From assembly GCF_958295425.1 (NCBI RefSeq), contig NC_081134.1, positions 8,492,054-8,556,053 on the forward strand: DNA of 64,000 nt. The letters run 5' to 3'. Below are positions 11,901 through 23,651 of this stretch, piece by piece. Under the pieces are notes generated by a model. That model did not search any database and was not told the origin of the DNA. It saw only the letters and a program-made list of their open reading frames with translations. Position 1 is the first letter of the stretch. Each line of letters opens with the position of its first letter. A program made the position numbers and the translations under genes. The stretch is from Solea solea (Eukaryota; Chordata; Actinopteri; Pleuronectiformes; Soleidae).

Positions 11901-14628
11901 ACCAAAGAAAAGTATTTTGCTTAACTGAAAACTGATTTGTCAAAATAGCTGCTAACTAACTTTAATTTTAAAGTGTTTCTACTAAATGTTAGTTCTCATT
12001 AGCTTTTTCACATAGATGAATTTTGACTTTCTCCTTTGACATACAAACATGCGATATGGCTTAACGATTTTAAATAAATGTCTAATTGCGATTATTTTGA
12101 CTAAAATTGCCATATGAGAGGGAATGGTAATTTGTACATATTTATTCTCATTTTCACCTGAATCACATATTTAAAATGATTATTGTGTGATACTTGTGCA
12201 AAGGTGTTTTCTTCAGTCGGTCGGGACAATATTTAATCTAAAATGGTAATGTTCCAGTAGACCAATTTCGATAAAATATCAATTCAGTTCAGCCCTGTTG
12301 TGGTCAAACATTAATTTTGTGCTATTTTCATATCTTACTGAGTAAATGGCAGCTCACCAAAGCTCAAAGTAAATACTCTTCTGAGGGCAGAATAAATATG
12401 GTTTTACGCTTGAATAAACATGGAACAGGCTGAGAGTCTGACACTACGATTTGGTGAACCATTAAAAATGTCTCGTACCATATGCATGGTATAATGGAAT
12501 GTTTAAGTGGTTTTGATAGTGAAATTGGTGACTCTTGAAGACCTGGTTTCATGTTGTTAGTCTCTGCTGTAACTGATATCAGAAAACAAGGCCACTGATA
12601 ATGGAAAGGTTATCAGTCTGACATCACCTCTCGAATATGGTGTTTTAAAACTGGTTTGTCTTTATTTTTTTTCCCCGAGGCTAAACCTCGACTCTCAGAT
12701 CTCTGTGATGTCATTCACACCAAACCTCCAGCTTTAACAACAGCCAACTAAAGTTTTTGTGTTCTCATGATAATGATGGATCCTTTCACAAGCACCACTC
12801 AAATCCTGTGAGTACAGACTACGAACACCGGTATTGCTCATGAATCTCATTGCGAAACAGTGTAATTGGTGCCTGAGAGCCTTCGGGAATTTTTCTGCTC
12901 CATCATTTCAGTGAGTAAAACTGGCCCGCAGGCGTTTTTATAAACCGTATTCCAACTAACGGCCAAGGTGTTTGGAATGGATTTGGCTCAAATCCAACCT
13001 GTTGCCAGCTCCTAATGGTTGATCAACTTTACTTTATTTATTTTTTTACTGAAACTTTTTAGGTGATTTATTAGTCTGAGGGGACATTTAGCTTGGCAGG
13101 ACTACGAACCACTTTGCTGCCGTATTTCATTATAACGTCCACCCTAACATCTCTTCCACTTTGTCTCAACAGCTCCCAGCCCCACTACAGCAGTCCACTA
13201 CTTGGCCACCAAATGTGTGGACAAAATCAAGCACCAAGAGGAATCAAAATGGTTCATGCCTTGGGGTCATGACCAATGTGAGAAGATCAGGACCTTTGAT
13301 GAGGCTGTGGCCAAAAGGATTGAAGCCAACAACATTGTGTTTGCCATTCACATCCCTCTGCCCCAGAAGGAGATGAGCCCCTGGTTCCAGTTTATGCTGG
13401 TTATCCTGCAGTTTGACATTGCCTTTAAGATGTACAACCAGATAGGTAAGAACCAAGACTTTGCTAATATTTTTGGTTCATGAGTCTCCTCCAGGACATG
13501 GCTTGAAAGATGTAGAAGAGGGAAGTGAGGCTAAACTGAATGCAAACCCTTTTAGTGAAATTTTTATTCCTGTGCAACATTTTTTTTTTGTAGTTGTGTC
13601 AATGTTTGATCTCTCTGTTATTCCTTAGTTTCACAATCTGAAGGCATCTGTTGTCACTTCCAATTTCCTCACATTGTAAATTCAAGCACAGACTCACACA
13701 TTACAACTTTACCAGTAATACTGGCTGGTGTATTTCTTTTATTACCAGGTTTTGATTCAGTTTTTTGAGGTGAATGTTTTCGTGGAATCCCCAGCAGTGT
13801 GTCTCTGTCAGTAGATTGGATTTCTGTGACACAGTTTGGCTGCAAACAATGATGGATGTCCTGCTGTTTGTTCTCCATAGCAGTAGATGGGCTTGTCAGG
13901 AGCCCTCGAGACAGATATTAAATGAGAGGAGAGAGGTAATCTGGACCCCTTTCATAGTTGGCTGACCCTGAGCAATGCACTCTCCTATTATCCATCCCTG
14001 AGACTCACAACCAAATCATTTACATACTTTGTGGATGACATCATTCTAATTTTCAAAATGTATGTGATGCCCCCCCCCCCGACCGTTCAACTTTAGTTAA
14101 GATATTACAGTTTTAATTTGTGTAGTGAGTGGAACAAATAGATTACCTCATGTTTACATTTCAGTAATATAATCATTTAAAGTTTTTGCCCTCTTACATT
14201 ATTCAGGCATTTTACATGTGGTGGTACATATTTAAACATGGGAAGACCAGGGCCAAATGTGAGTCTGCTGCACTGTTTTTGTCTTATTTTTCCTGAACAT
14301 ATTTTGTTTTAAATCAGAATAAATCTCTGCAGCAGATTGGACATTAAAAACACAACGTGCCTGTCGCTTACACACTGTATCATGCAATGACTGCTTTCCT
14401 CTGTAAGACAGTCTCGCGATTTATGTGTTTTGAACTGTTCTTAAGGTTGAATTATGATTTTTATAGTGCTTGACTGTTGTCTGTAGTCAAAAAGGTTGGT
14501 AAACCCTGTGATGGGAAAATGTGTATCAAGAGAGTTTAATGAGAATGTTGCATGCAAGACATTTTGTTTTCTTTTGTAATGGCAACTCCCATTTATGAGG
14601 CACTAAACCTCTCTTAATGTGCTGTCAC

Positions 14629-14713
<85 letters not shown>

Positions 14714-17700
14714 CTTTATTTATCCCCAAGGGGAAATTGGGTCAAAGTAGCAGCGGTACAAAAAAGTCTAAAATACAATACAATAGAATAAAATACAATA
14801 CAACCATTTTATAGTTATTATTCAAGGTTAAAGCAAACAAAAATACATTTCAGTTTTGTTGAACCCTGCATGAGTAAATTTAATCTGCTGTGGAACTCCA
14901 GGCGATGCAAGATTAAATATCCAGCATCTACTGTCACCTCAAATTCACTATCCTCGTCAAACAATACTGTTAAGTGTATCACTGGTGGACAAACATCTCG
15001 ACGTGTTAAACCCTCTGAATTAGAGGAACGGGCGGAGGAGGAGGGAGATAACTGTTATGTTGTAGAAGAGGGATTGGTATCCTGGCAGGGTGTTTTGGAC
15101 CCTGAAAGAAGGGATTAGAGAGGAAGATGTGAAAGCTTAATAAGATCACTAGTCAGTCCTGGGAAAGGTTTTGAGTCTTTGCTACAGAGCTTATAATGTA
15201 TAGCTATGTATGATAAGGTCAATCTGAGCTTCATAATGTAGTGTGACACGCAATCATGATACTGACAAATGGTTATTAACATTTAGGCCAGTTTTTAACA
15301 ATTGTTGTGTGGTCTTATGACTGAGTCTTTCTGCTCTGCCTTGTGTAAACAGTCATGTCACTGTTGTTTGGTTTCTAACAGTTTCTGGCTCAGTGAAATC
15401 TGTAAAAAGCTGTAGTTTGTTATTTTCTCCTGAGGTACAGCAGGAGCTGTCATAACAAGTGGAATATTGAATTTTGCATACCAGTTGGACCTGCCACTTT
15501 AAAACTCGAGTTGTTTAATATCACTTGGTTCTCACCGAGTTTGTTTTATGCAAAGTTTGATCCAAAAGTAGACATTTTAAAACACAATTAAACAGCCAAA
15601 TGTGTTCTTTGGACCTACTCATACTATGAACAGAAACAGCCCTGTTATGTTTGAGTTTTGTTGGTTAAATATATGGTTTCATTTAGCCTCTTGTTTTTTT
15701 AAGTGCAATATTGTTTGTTATTCTGTCTGCTCAGTATTTCTCAGACTCTAAATATTAAAGTGCTTTGGCTATTGTTAAAAAGAAAATTGATAAAGACAAG
15801 AAGTGATTGAGTCTGCATAAAATTACATACTAAATTCAGAGTTGGTAAAATGCAACAACCTCCATCTACCATCGTAGCCACCACATTTACAATTAACAAA
15901 ATGCTGTTGGGTAATCTGTTGAAATCCTGTCCAGAACACGGCTGAGACCATAGTTGCCAAGTCTGCTTATTATAAGTGACTTTGGATTTACACCTGGATC
16001 AACAAATAACATTACTAGATGCCCATATAAACTGGTTTACACATGGTTTAGTGGTTTGTTACACTTTAATACAAGGCTGTCATTCCTTGACTACCTTATC
16101 TGGTTATCAATGTTCATGCCATGAAAAGCTTTGCCTTTATTAACCACTCCTTCCACCCCACTCCACCTTGGCACCGAGCACTCATTGGCTGTGGTCCATT
16201 AATAACACAGCTGTTGAGGAGGCTTAGTTTCTGTGGCGATGACTGCTGGACTGAAGTGGAATGTTTGCGCGAAATAAGCTGACATTCGAGGGCGTCTGGC
16301 TCAACCAATAGCAGAGGGAAGGGCATTACAGAGACAGTCGGCTGCCAGTTCTCATCTGGCTCGCTCTCCCCCTGCCTCTCTTTTTTTCTTACAGCAAAGG
16401 CCACTGGGTTCCTTGTCTTTTCATTACAGCTTGTTTCATAACGGCACAAGAGGCTCACAAGAGGTGGGCTGGAGGAGAGAACACTTGGCTTTGTAATGTA
16501 TCTAAATATGCAGTTTTAATAGCTTTGCTTTGGGTGTTGTTTGTTGGAGGCCAAGGCAAGGTGCTGTTGAAGTTTATGTCAAGGAGGAAGTAACCTAGAC
16601 TTGGGCCACCTTGGAGAGCAGACTCAATCACACACACACACACCATGTTGACATGCAGGGAATGAATCCCCAAGTCTATTCAGGGGTCTGTACCACATAT
16701 TGACACTCAGAATGTGTCCTTGTATTAACATGTTTGTTTTAGATGTAACCAGTCAATGTCAGTACTGTTGAAAATGCAAACTTCTTAATGAACACTGACA
16801 TTTTCCCGAATTCATAGCAAAAATGAATGTCAACTCTTCCATTCACTTGCTCTGCAGTGTATATTAGCATGTTAAACATTTGAAAGTTGGTGGGAAGGAA
16901 CACATTTGCACTAAATGTGAGTGCCAGCACTCAGCTTGTAATGAAAATGTCATGGCTGTCTGTGTTGTAATCATCAGCTCTTCATTTTATCCCGTCACTG
17001 GGATAATGACGTGCAGTAGTGTTGTGCAGGGATGTGTAACATTTTACAAATACAGATGAATGTGAATGTATTATTCATTTCATTATCCATTTATCCAAAA
17101 GAAAAAAATAGTGGTTTCATTAACACTGAGCTCATGATCTATGACGTGCTTTTAACTAATCAAACTGTCCACCAAATTGCTGTATTGATGCTAAAGTGCA
17201 TTATCTTATCAATTATTTCCAGACGATGGCGCGATGGCCAGTCTCGACGTGCGTCTGGCTTACAGAGACGACACAGTGAGTGACTGGACGGAGATGGCTC
17301 ACTCCTTTGAACTGAGGAAACTTAGCTGCAACTTTACCACTATCAAGGTGAGGGAAACGACCGTATCTTCTGTTTAATTGTAAAAATCGCAATGTGTTTT
17401 TAAAAACAATTGTGTTGCCAAATGTTTTCAGAACTTTGAGAATGAGGGACGTTACTACGAGTGTGACCTGCTGCCCTTCATGGAGATTGGCAGTGTGGCC
17501 CACAAGTACTACCTTCTCAACATCCGCTTGCCTGTCAATGAGCGCAGGAAGGTTAACGTTGGGATCGGTGAAATCAAAGACATTCGCCTTGTTGTAAGTT
17601 GTTATTTTGATGAACATATGCTGTATTTTTAGATGCACGCTACAGATTATTGACAATGATTTTGCCTGTGTACTCACCCCAAAGAGCATCCACCAGAACG

Positions 17701-20700
17701 GAGGCTTTACAAAGGTTTGGTTTGCAATGAAGACATTCCTCACACCCAGCATCCTCATTATCATGATATGGTACTGGAGACGCATCATGCTCATGAGCAG
17801 ACCTCCTGTGCTGCTGGAGAAGTAAGTACTCAATCATTGTTGCATTGTAATGACTAAATGAATAAAGTTATCTCAAACAATTAAATCTTTTCTTAATTGC
17901 AATCAAGTTGTTTACTGCAATTTTCAGTCCATATTATCAATGCATTCATTCTGATTATCAGTCAAGATGCACTAGTAAAAGTTGCTTCACTAAGAAAGTT
18001 AATAAATTTGAATTTAAGATTTCAAATCTAAAGATTTGATTGCAATATCCCTGAGGTAACATAATGTCTGCTTCAGAAATGTTAATGCAACAATGTTAGT
18101 TACATTCTCTGTTTCATATATGCTTTGTATTCGGGTTGGGCAGATGAATGAACTGTTAACGTAATTATGCAAACAGTCGGAATGGCAGAATTATTTCTCA
18201 CTCTCAGCAGAGCTTTCTTTGTTTGTTTGTATATTTTACTTCCTGACTGAGCAAGCAGCTCAGATGAACTCTGTATGTGAACATGGTGAGATGCTACAAC
18301 ACATGGTTTAAAAAAAAAAAACCCAAAAACATGTTATGTTGGGCATCAATTAAAATAAAGCAGCTGGATCTGTCACAGATGGTTTGAATGCCTTAATTTT
18401 TATACCATACTCTATTAAAGATGGTCTCTGTTAGGTGATAACTAGGGACAAATTCTACTTGTTCTTGAAAAACAGCTAGAACCTACAGTTATGGTTAAAG
18501 CCACAGCCTGTGCTTCAGTGAATCTACTGGGTGAAGACACATATTAACAATGGATGAAATATGCAAGTAGGTCATTGAGAGCAGAGGGCGTTGCTCATCA
18601 AGCCACCGAGGAGGAACGTTGTCAAGTTCCATCGGTAGGTTGTGCTCTGCAAAACTGTAGTGCGGTGAGGTGGTTTTAGCTTCCATCTGTGAACAATACT
18701 ACACGGGCTTCTTAGTTTCTGAAGAAAGCTTCTACTTGCCAGATTTCCTCAGGGGAACAAGAATGTCTCCTTTTTTTTATAGGAAGATTTAAAACATCAG
18801 GTATTTGTGTTCATCTCTTTATGAACTGTTGAAAATGAAGCAGCTGGATATGTCACAGGTGGTTTGAATGTTATGCTGTGGGAAGTTGAAGCCTTGATCA
18901 CAGCCGAATATTTGTGTAACCCCCTGGTTTTCTGGGAAGATGGATCAGCAAGAGGCTGCACTCTGTGCCACAGGAAGTGCCCGGTGAAGCGTGAAACGTG
19001 TTTTGAAAATCTGCAAGCTAGCACTCGGCTGACACATGCTTCACAAACACTCTCAGGACTTACACTTCAGCTCGCAAGACACCACATACGCATACCATAT
19101 GCACACCAGCTCAAGGCTCCTACTCCCAAATGAGTAGCACACTCTTCATAAGTGTGACTCGTACCCTATTTGTGGACAGGAAATAATTTTTTTCATGCTG
19201 TAAAAGCTCAACCAGTCATGTTGTCCACAGAGTGTCAGAATGGTGAACCTCCAGACTTAAAAAACTTTGAAGGACAGATGTGGGAGGGAAATCTTGGTGT
19301 GCATTTATACATCTTAATATTGTTACTTAAGTGACTTTTCTTAAAATGAGACACTGCATCACTTTCCTGCTATTATTTGTCAAAAATCTCCTTTTTTTTC
19401 CCACCAGATTTTCCTATCAAACCCTTATTTTCTACACACAGTCGCACAGATGCGTTCAGGCCTCAGCTCCCCTGCCTGTGCTGGTAGTGATCAGGGCACA
19501 TTCCCTGCATACCATGGTTTTCTGTCTGTTCACTTACTTGCTCTCTGGAATGGAATTGCTCCGAGCTTGTATTCATTTACGTCTGTTACCCGCAGCCTTT
19601 GCATAAACCGCTTGTACCCAGATGTTTATAAGGTCACCTTTATCTGCTGCCCAGCCCCCCCCGTCCGTCCGTCTCACACACACAGTCTCTGGCTCTGTTT
19701 TGCCCTCTTAAATGGCTATTTACGATCCTCCTTTCATCTCCTGGTGGCATGCAAGAACCTGCTGCAGACACTCTGAAGACGAGCTTCATTCTGTCTGTCT
19801 GTAGGCTGAGTGTTTTTTAATAAATGTCCACATTTCTCTATAAAAGCCTGGATTTCAAGGTTTAGCAAAGGTTCAGTGTAATAATGAGGCTACTTATGTA
19901 ATGAAGGCAATGCATTGTGTAGATATTCTCCTAAAATATACCACAATTATCATGAGGTTTATGTATAATTTATCTAATATAAGGTTGACATTTATGAAGC
20001 TACAAATGCAGGACAATTGTACACTTAACACTTAAAATATGACCTTTTTGTTATTCTGCCTTTGTTTGATCTTTGTGAACAGACATGTTTTGTGTTCTGC
20101 GTATCCTTCACTTGAAAATGACCTGTCGAGCAATACTATCAAACCTGACTGACAGACTGCAGGGGAGAATGCGGGCAAGAAGTGTTTATAAAAAACTGCT
20201 GAATGACTGATGTTTTTTTTGTAGTATAATTCACCTGTGGGTCTTTTTGGTTGCTACGGTTGCAGAGAGAGTCGTGTGGATGTGAAAAGCCAAATCAGTA
20301 TTTTGTGAATTAATTTGACATTTACCTGAATGTAATGGTCATTTATTACAATTTTAAAGTGGTTGGAATTTAAAGATTTTAGTGTTAAGACTGTTATTGC
20401 TCTTTCAGGGTTATTCTTGCACTGGGAATTTCGATGACGTTCATCAACATTCCAGTGGAGTGGTTCTCTATTGGCTTCAACTGGACCTGGATGCTGCTTT
20501 TCGGAGACATCAGGCAGGGTATCTTCTACTCCATGCTGCTCTCCTTCTGGATCATTTTCTGTGGGGAGCACCTCATGGTACAGTAGCCGGCAGCTTTTAA
20601 ATGTTTCACTCTCATGATGTATTTTGACTTACCTGCAGTATTTCAATGTGTGCATCTGGTAAAATTACCTTTCAAACAAATAAGTTACTATTTTTTAATT

Positions 20701-23651
20701 TTTTTTTTTTACTTCTGGGCATTAATAGTATTTGCAGATTGGCTTTGATTTAAGGAGGAGGATCACATATGATCAATGGAAGTGTAATACAGTAAGCTGA
20801 TATACAGTGTATCATACGTTTAAATATTTTATGTGTGTTCACCCAGGACCAGACGGAGAGAAACCGTTTCTCCGTTTACTGGAAGCAGGTGGGACCCATC
20901 GTCTTTGGCTCCTTCTGCCTTTTTATCTTTGACATGTGTGAGAGGTGAGACTGCGGTTTTCTTTTTACTTGATTCAAATACAGATATTGTTTTAACAAAA
21001 GTCGATTTCTAGTTTGCAGCAAGTTTTATAACAATTAATCTTAGTTGGGTTCTGTCTCGTGCCTTTTCTTATTTTAATGCATAATCTTCACCTGCTGTTA
21101 ATTTGCTGCCCTCTATAATAAAATTCATGCAGTGAAAGTGTTCATGTGCTGTTTTTTTTTTTTTTTTCCCATCAGAGGTGTCCAGCTGACGAACCCTTTC
21201 TACAGTATCTGGGCATCTGATGTAGGAACTGAACTGGCTGTATCCTTTTTAAATATGTGAATATGTTTCAAATCCCAGTATTTTGTTACATGTTGACCTG
21301 TACTGTGCTAGTACTGTATATTTGGTTGTCGTAGTACCTGGTTTTTCCCCTAAACATAATCTCAGCTCTAGACTAATATGAGAAATAATTCAGCACTGCC
21401 ATATGTGAAAGTATTGCCCAGGGTCTTGTAATGACATGTTTGTGTACCTGTGAGATTGCTGTGCTTGAACGAGCTGAGAAATGCTGGATTCATCATTACA
21501 CATGAAAAAACAAAAAAACACCAGATAAACACTCGTCTTGTTCATCTAGGATCTATGACCATGATCTAAAGTTCTTTAGCAGTTTCTTCTCTACCTTTTT
21601 ACAGCTGTGAAGTTTGTTAAAATATTATAAATGAGGCACATAACTAGGGTTGGGTCTTGCATGTGTGAGACTGTTTGTACAATCAACTTTAAAGATTGGT
21701 AAATGAAATACAGTTGTTTTTTGATCTTTTAATTTCACATCTCGGTTCATGTATGACCTAGCTTTGACACCAGTGGACAAATTCAACTTGATTTACTCTC
21801 TGTATTTGTTGTACTAAGTCCGCATGCACCACTACTGTTGGGCGATTGTTTTAGGAAGAATTTCCTTAATGGCATTTCCTCAGATGGCATTCATAATTGT
21901 GGCAGGGATTTGTGCCTGTCTCTACTTCCTCTTCCTCTGCTTCATGGTTTTCCAAGTCTTCCGGAATATCAGTGGAAAGAGGACGTCCCTGCCTGCCATG
22001 TCCAAGGCAAGACGGTTGCACTATGAGGTTTGTTTAGCAATGCTTAAATAGGGTCATAGAGGAATATTTGCCTGTCTCATCGCCTCATCGGAGGGCATTT
22101 CACAAAGGGGGAAGCACGATTATTCAAACAATGCTACCGCTATTCTAGTAGTACAAAGCTAAATGCAAATTGGTGAAGTATTTCTTTAACTCATGGTTTT
22201 TCTGACCCTTTAGGGTCTGATTTTCAGGTTCAAGTTCCTCATGTTGGTCACACTGACCTGTGCTGCCATGACGGTCATCTTCTTCATCATCAGTCAGGTG
22301 AGTTTGATGTGATAAATTGATAAAATGGGAATTATTTGTTTTTTTTTACTGATATGTGTGTATTTATGTGTCATCCAGGTGAATGAGGGTCACTGGCACT
22401 GGGGAGAGCACACGGTGCAGGTGAACAGTGCCTTCTTCACTGGTATCTACGGCATGTGGAATCTGTACGTGTTTGCCATCATGTTCCTCTACGCGCCTTC
22501 TCACAAACGCTATGGCGATGAGCGGTCAAGTGGTCAGTGCATCACCGGTAACTACATATTACTATGGACGTATGATACTCTCAGTCTTATCACTTATGGA
22601 TTGGTCCTCTATCGGAGCTGGTCAGGATGAACCATTAACCTCTATTGTAGCTGTTGAATTTAGGATATATACGTAATGGGTTTGGGTTACTTATTTTGCA
22701 TGAAATGAAGTGAGTGCATTTCAACAATCAGTTCCCCAGTTCGATTCCACCAAAGTCCAGAGATTTATTGGAGACTCTAAATGAATTGATGGTGTGAATG
22801 GTTGTTTAATTCCATATGTCAGCCCTGTGATTGGCTGCTGTTCTGACCTATCCATGTTGTACCAGCCTCTCTCGCCCAGTGTCAGCTGGGTTGAAAACCC
22901 TTAAAATAATAAGTTCAGAGCTTTATTGCCCCTCAAGGTGAAATTAATAAAAAATATTTTTGCATTACTTCCCTCTGTGTTACACAACCATGCCCTAACT
23001 GTTTTTTCTTCTCATGGTTTACTTAAAAAATGAGAATGGTTGGCTTGCAATAGTCTCCCAGTAGCTCTAACCTCATTCTGATGGGCAACAAGTGTCTGTG
23101 CTCTGCTGTAAAGCTGCCTATTCATCCAAAGTTTGTTTTTGGAAGAAGGGAAGGGAAGGATTGAATTGAGAAACACTCCGATTCCCAAGGGAAACAAGGG
23201 TGTCTTTGGCCCAAGGGGGTGATTCTAATGGACACCAGGCTCTCTTCCAGATGGAGAGGAGGGGGAAACAGTGAAGAGAGGGGGTGGAGTGGAGACCAGC
23301 AAAGTAATGAAAACCATCCATCTCCTGACGTCAGTGACAAGTGGAGAGAAAAAGAGATTTTGAAGTTCTGGAGGCTTTCCCTGATGTCCATCAAGCAGTT
23401 ACATGGGAGAGATGTCATATTCCAAGTTTCAGTCTCTTCAGTCTTCAGCTGCTTTGTCAAAACCAAGAATATAAAGACCTTAATGTGTATTATATTATTA
23501 ATATGTTTGATGCTGATTGTTCACCATATTTATATTTGCAGGAGATGCTGGAGCAAACAGTGGGGAAGACATCCAGCTGACTACAACCATCACTCACGTC
23601 GATGGTCCCACTGAAATCTACAAGCTCACTGGCAAAGAGGCCCATGAATAG
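8826..23651 (+). CDS. wls: Wntless (WLS/GPR177/Evi), Wnt ligand secretion mediator, complete
   Basis: Twelve exons total 1626 nt, encoding 541 aa, the length of human WLS. Wls binds palmitoleoylated Wnts in the ER and escorts them through the Golgi to the plasma membrane, then recycles through endosomes via retromer. Visible order: ATG in [13 protein letters not shown]; signal-anchor helix about residues 15-35; lumenal Wnt-binding domain about 36-232 ([49 protein letters not shown]); seven further membrane segments near 233-252, 269-287, 303-323, 339-358, 376-404, 432-455 and 471-492; then a cytosolic tail. The endocytic YEGL motif is at 425-428. The tail ends KEAHE at 537-541 where mammals have KEAQE. 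All exon phases match. gng12 lies downstream in the same orientation, as in human. Intron 8 looks U12-type. Confidence 0.97.
8932..13172 (+). other. wls: wls intron 1
   Basis: 4.2 kb. It holds short CA tracts (9630-9660), a short GGAT tract (11109-11125) and an AT-rich stretch near 12040-12300 resembling a fish repeat ending CAGCCCTG. The open frame at 9389-9871 is low-complexity pyrimidine-rich DNA and not a gene. Confidence 0.8.
13173..13445 (+). CDS. wls: wls coding exon 2
   Basis: 273 nt, residues 36-126 plus a split codon. Acceptor TCAACAG|CTC and donor GATAG|GTAAGA. It starts the lumenal domain: [77 protein letters not shown]. Confidence 0.95.
13446..17222 (+). other. wls: wls intron 2
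   Basis: 3.8 kb. It contains a (GATA)21 microsatellite (14629-14712) joined to a fish repeat tail. Otherwise it is AT-rich with no coding signal. A GC-richer stretch at about 16090-16480 contains ATTAATAACACAGCTGTTG-type homeobox and E-box sites and could be a conserved element, untested. Confidence 0.75.
14629..14760. repeat. (GATA)21 microsatellite with attached retroposon-like tail
   Basis: 14629-14712 is 84 bp of uninterrupted GATA. It is followed by AACTTTATTTATCCCCAAGG and GGAAATTGG, a sequence I recognise as frequently found next to GATA tracts in fish genomes and probably the 3' end of a retroposon. The family is not assigned. Confidence 0.75.
17223..17347 (+). CDS. wls: wls coding exon 3
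   Basis: 125 nt, residues 127-168. Acceptor TATTTCCAG|ACG and donor ATCAAG|GTGAGG. Encodes [20 protein letters not shown] then [17 protein letters not shown], in the lumenal domain. Confidence 0.94.
17432..17593 (+). CDS. wls: wls coding exon 4
   Basis: 162 nt, phase 0, residues 169-222. Acceptor TGTTTTCAG|AAC and donor CTTGTT|GTAAGT. Encodes [37 protein letters not shown] and [14 protein letters not shown], almost unchanged from mammals. Confidence 0.96.
17685..17821 (+). CDS. wls: wls coding exon 5
   Basis: 137 nt, residues 223-267 plus two bases. Acceptor CCCCAAAG|AGC and donor GAGAA|GTAAGT. Encodes [19 protein letters not shown], the second membrane helix and RPPVLLE. Mammals have G where this has the first S, at the splice junction. 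Confidence 0.95.
17822..20408 (+). other. wls: wls intron 5
   Basis: 2.6 kb, AT-rich. It holds an imperfect direct repeat (18357-18388 and 18837-18868, core AAGCAGCTGGAT.TGTCACAG) and pyrimidine-rich low-complexity DNA around 19640-19690. No coding signal. Confidence 0.7.
20409..20577 (+). CDS. wls: wls coding exon 6
   Basis: 169 nt, residues 268-324. Acceptor CTCTTTCAG|GGT and donor CTCATG|GTACAG. Encodes [38 protein letters not shown] and [11 protein letters not shown], the third and fourth membrane helices. Confidence 0.96.
20847..20944 (+). CDS. wls: wls coding exon 7
   Basis: 98 nt, residues 325-356 plus two bases. Acceptor CACCCAG|GAC and donor GAGAG|GTGAGA. Encodes [20 protein letters not shown] and [13 protein letters not shown]. 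Confidence 0.95.
21176..21239 (+). CDS. wls: wls coding exon 8
   Basis: 64 nt, residues 357-378. Acceptor TTTCCCATCAG|AGG after a long T tract. Encodes [20 protein letters not shown] then A. The following donor is GTATCCTTT, a U12-type site. Confidence 0.93.
21240..21883 (+). other. wls: wls intron 8, predicted U12-type (minor spliceosome) intron
   Basis: The intron starts GTATCCTTT at 21240 and ends CTCAG at 21883, with TTCCTTAAT at 21862-21870, 13-15 nt before the 3' AG. U12 introns are defined by a donor of the form (A/G)TATCCTTT and a branch site close to TTCCTTAAC placed about 10-20 nt from the acceptor. The branch element matches that consensus at 8 of 9 positions. The frame is unambiguous on both sides (TELA|MAFIIV), so the splice points are firm. 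Confidence 0.85.
21884..22027 (+). CDS. wls: wls coding exon 9
   Basis: 144 nt, phase 0, residues 379-426. Encodes [32 protein letters not shown] and [13 protein letters not shown]. The last YE begins the YEGL endocytic motif completed by exon 10. Donor TATGAG|GTTTGT. Confidence 0.96.
22214..22297 (+). CDS. wls: wls coding exon 10
   Basis: 84 nt, phase 0, residues 427-454. Acceptor ACCCTTTAG|GGT and donor AGTCAG|GTGAGT. Encodes [20 protein letters not shown] then VIFFIISQ. Confidence 0.95.
22379..22532 (+). CDS. wls: wls coding exon 11
   Basis: 154 nt, residues 455-505 plus one base. Acceptor TCATCCAG|GTG and donor AAGTG|GTCAGT. Encodes [40 protein letters not shown] and [11 protein letters not shown]. 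Reading past the donor stays open to a stop at 22628-22630 but adds residues unrelated to known Wls tails. Confidence 0.93.
22533..23541 (+). other. wls: wls intron 11 with repeat fragment
   Basis: 1.0 kb. 22715-22910 resembles a common fish interspersed repeat (GACTCTAAAT..., TGTGAATGGTTGT..., ATGTCAGCCCTGTGATTGGC, CCAGTGTCAGCTGGG), with a second copy near 33000. No coding exon is seen in it. Confidence 0.6.
23542..23651 (+). CDS. wls: wls terminal coding exon 12
   Basis: 110 nt with TAG at 23649-23651, residues 506-541. Acceptor ATATTTGCAG|GAG. Encodes [35 protein letters not shown], the cytosolic tail. The tail ends KEAHE instead of KEAQE. Confidence 0.95.

Noticed and set aside
17213..17833. 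206-codon open frame on the minus strand
   Set aside because: It is the antisense of wls exons 3-5, which are strongly conserved on the + strand. The minus translation has no recognisable content.
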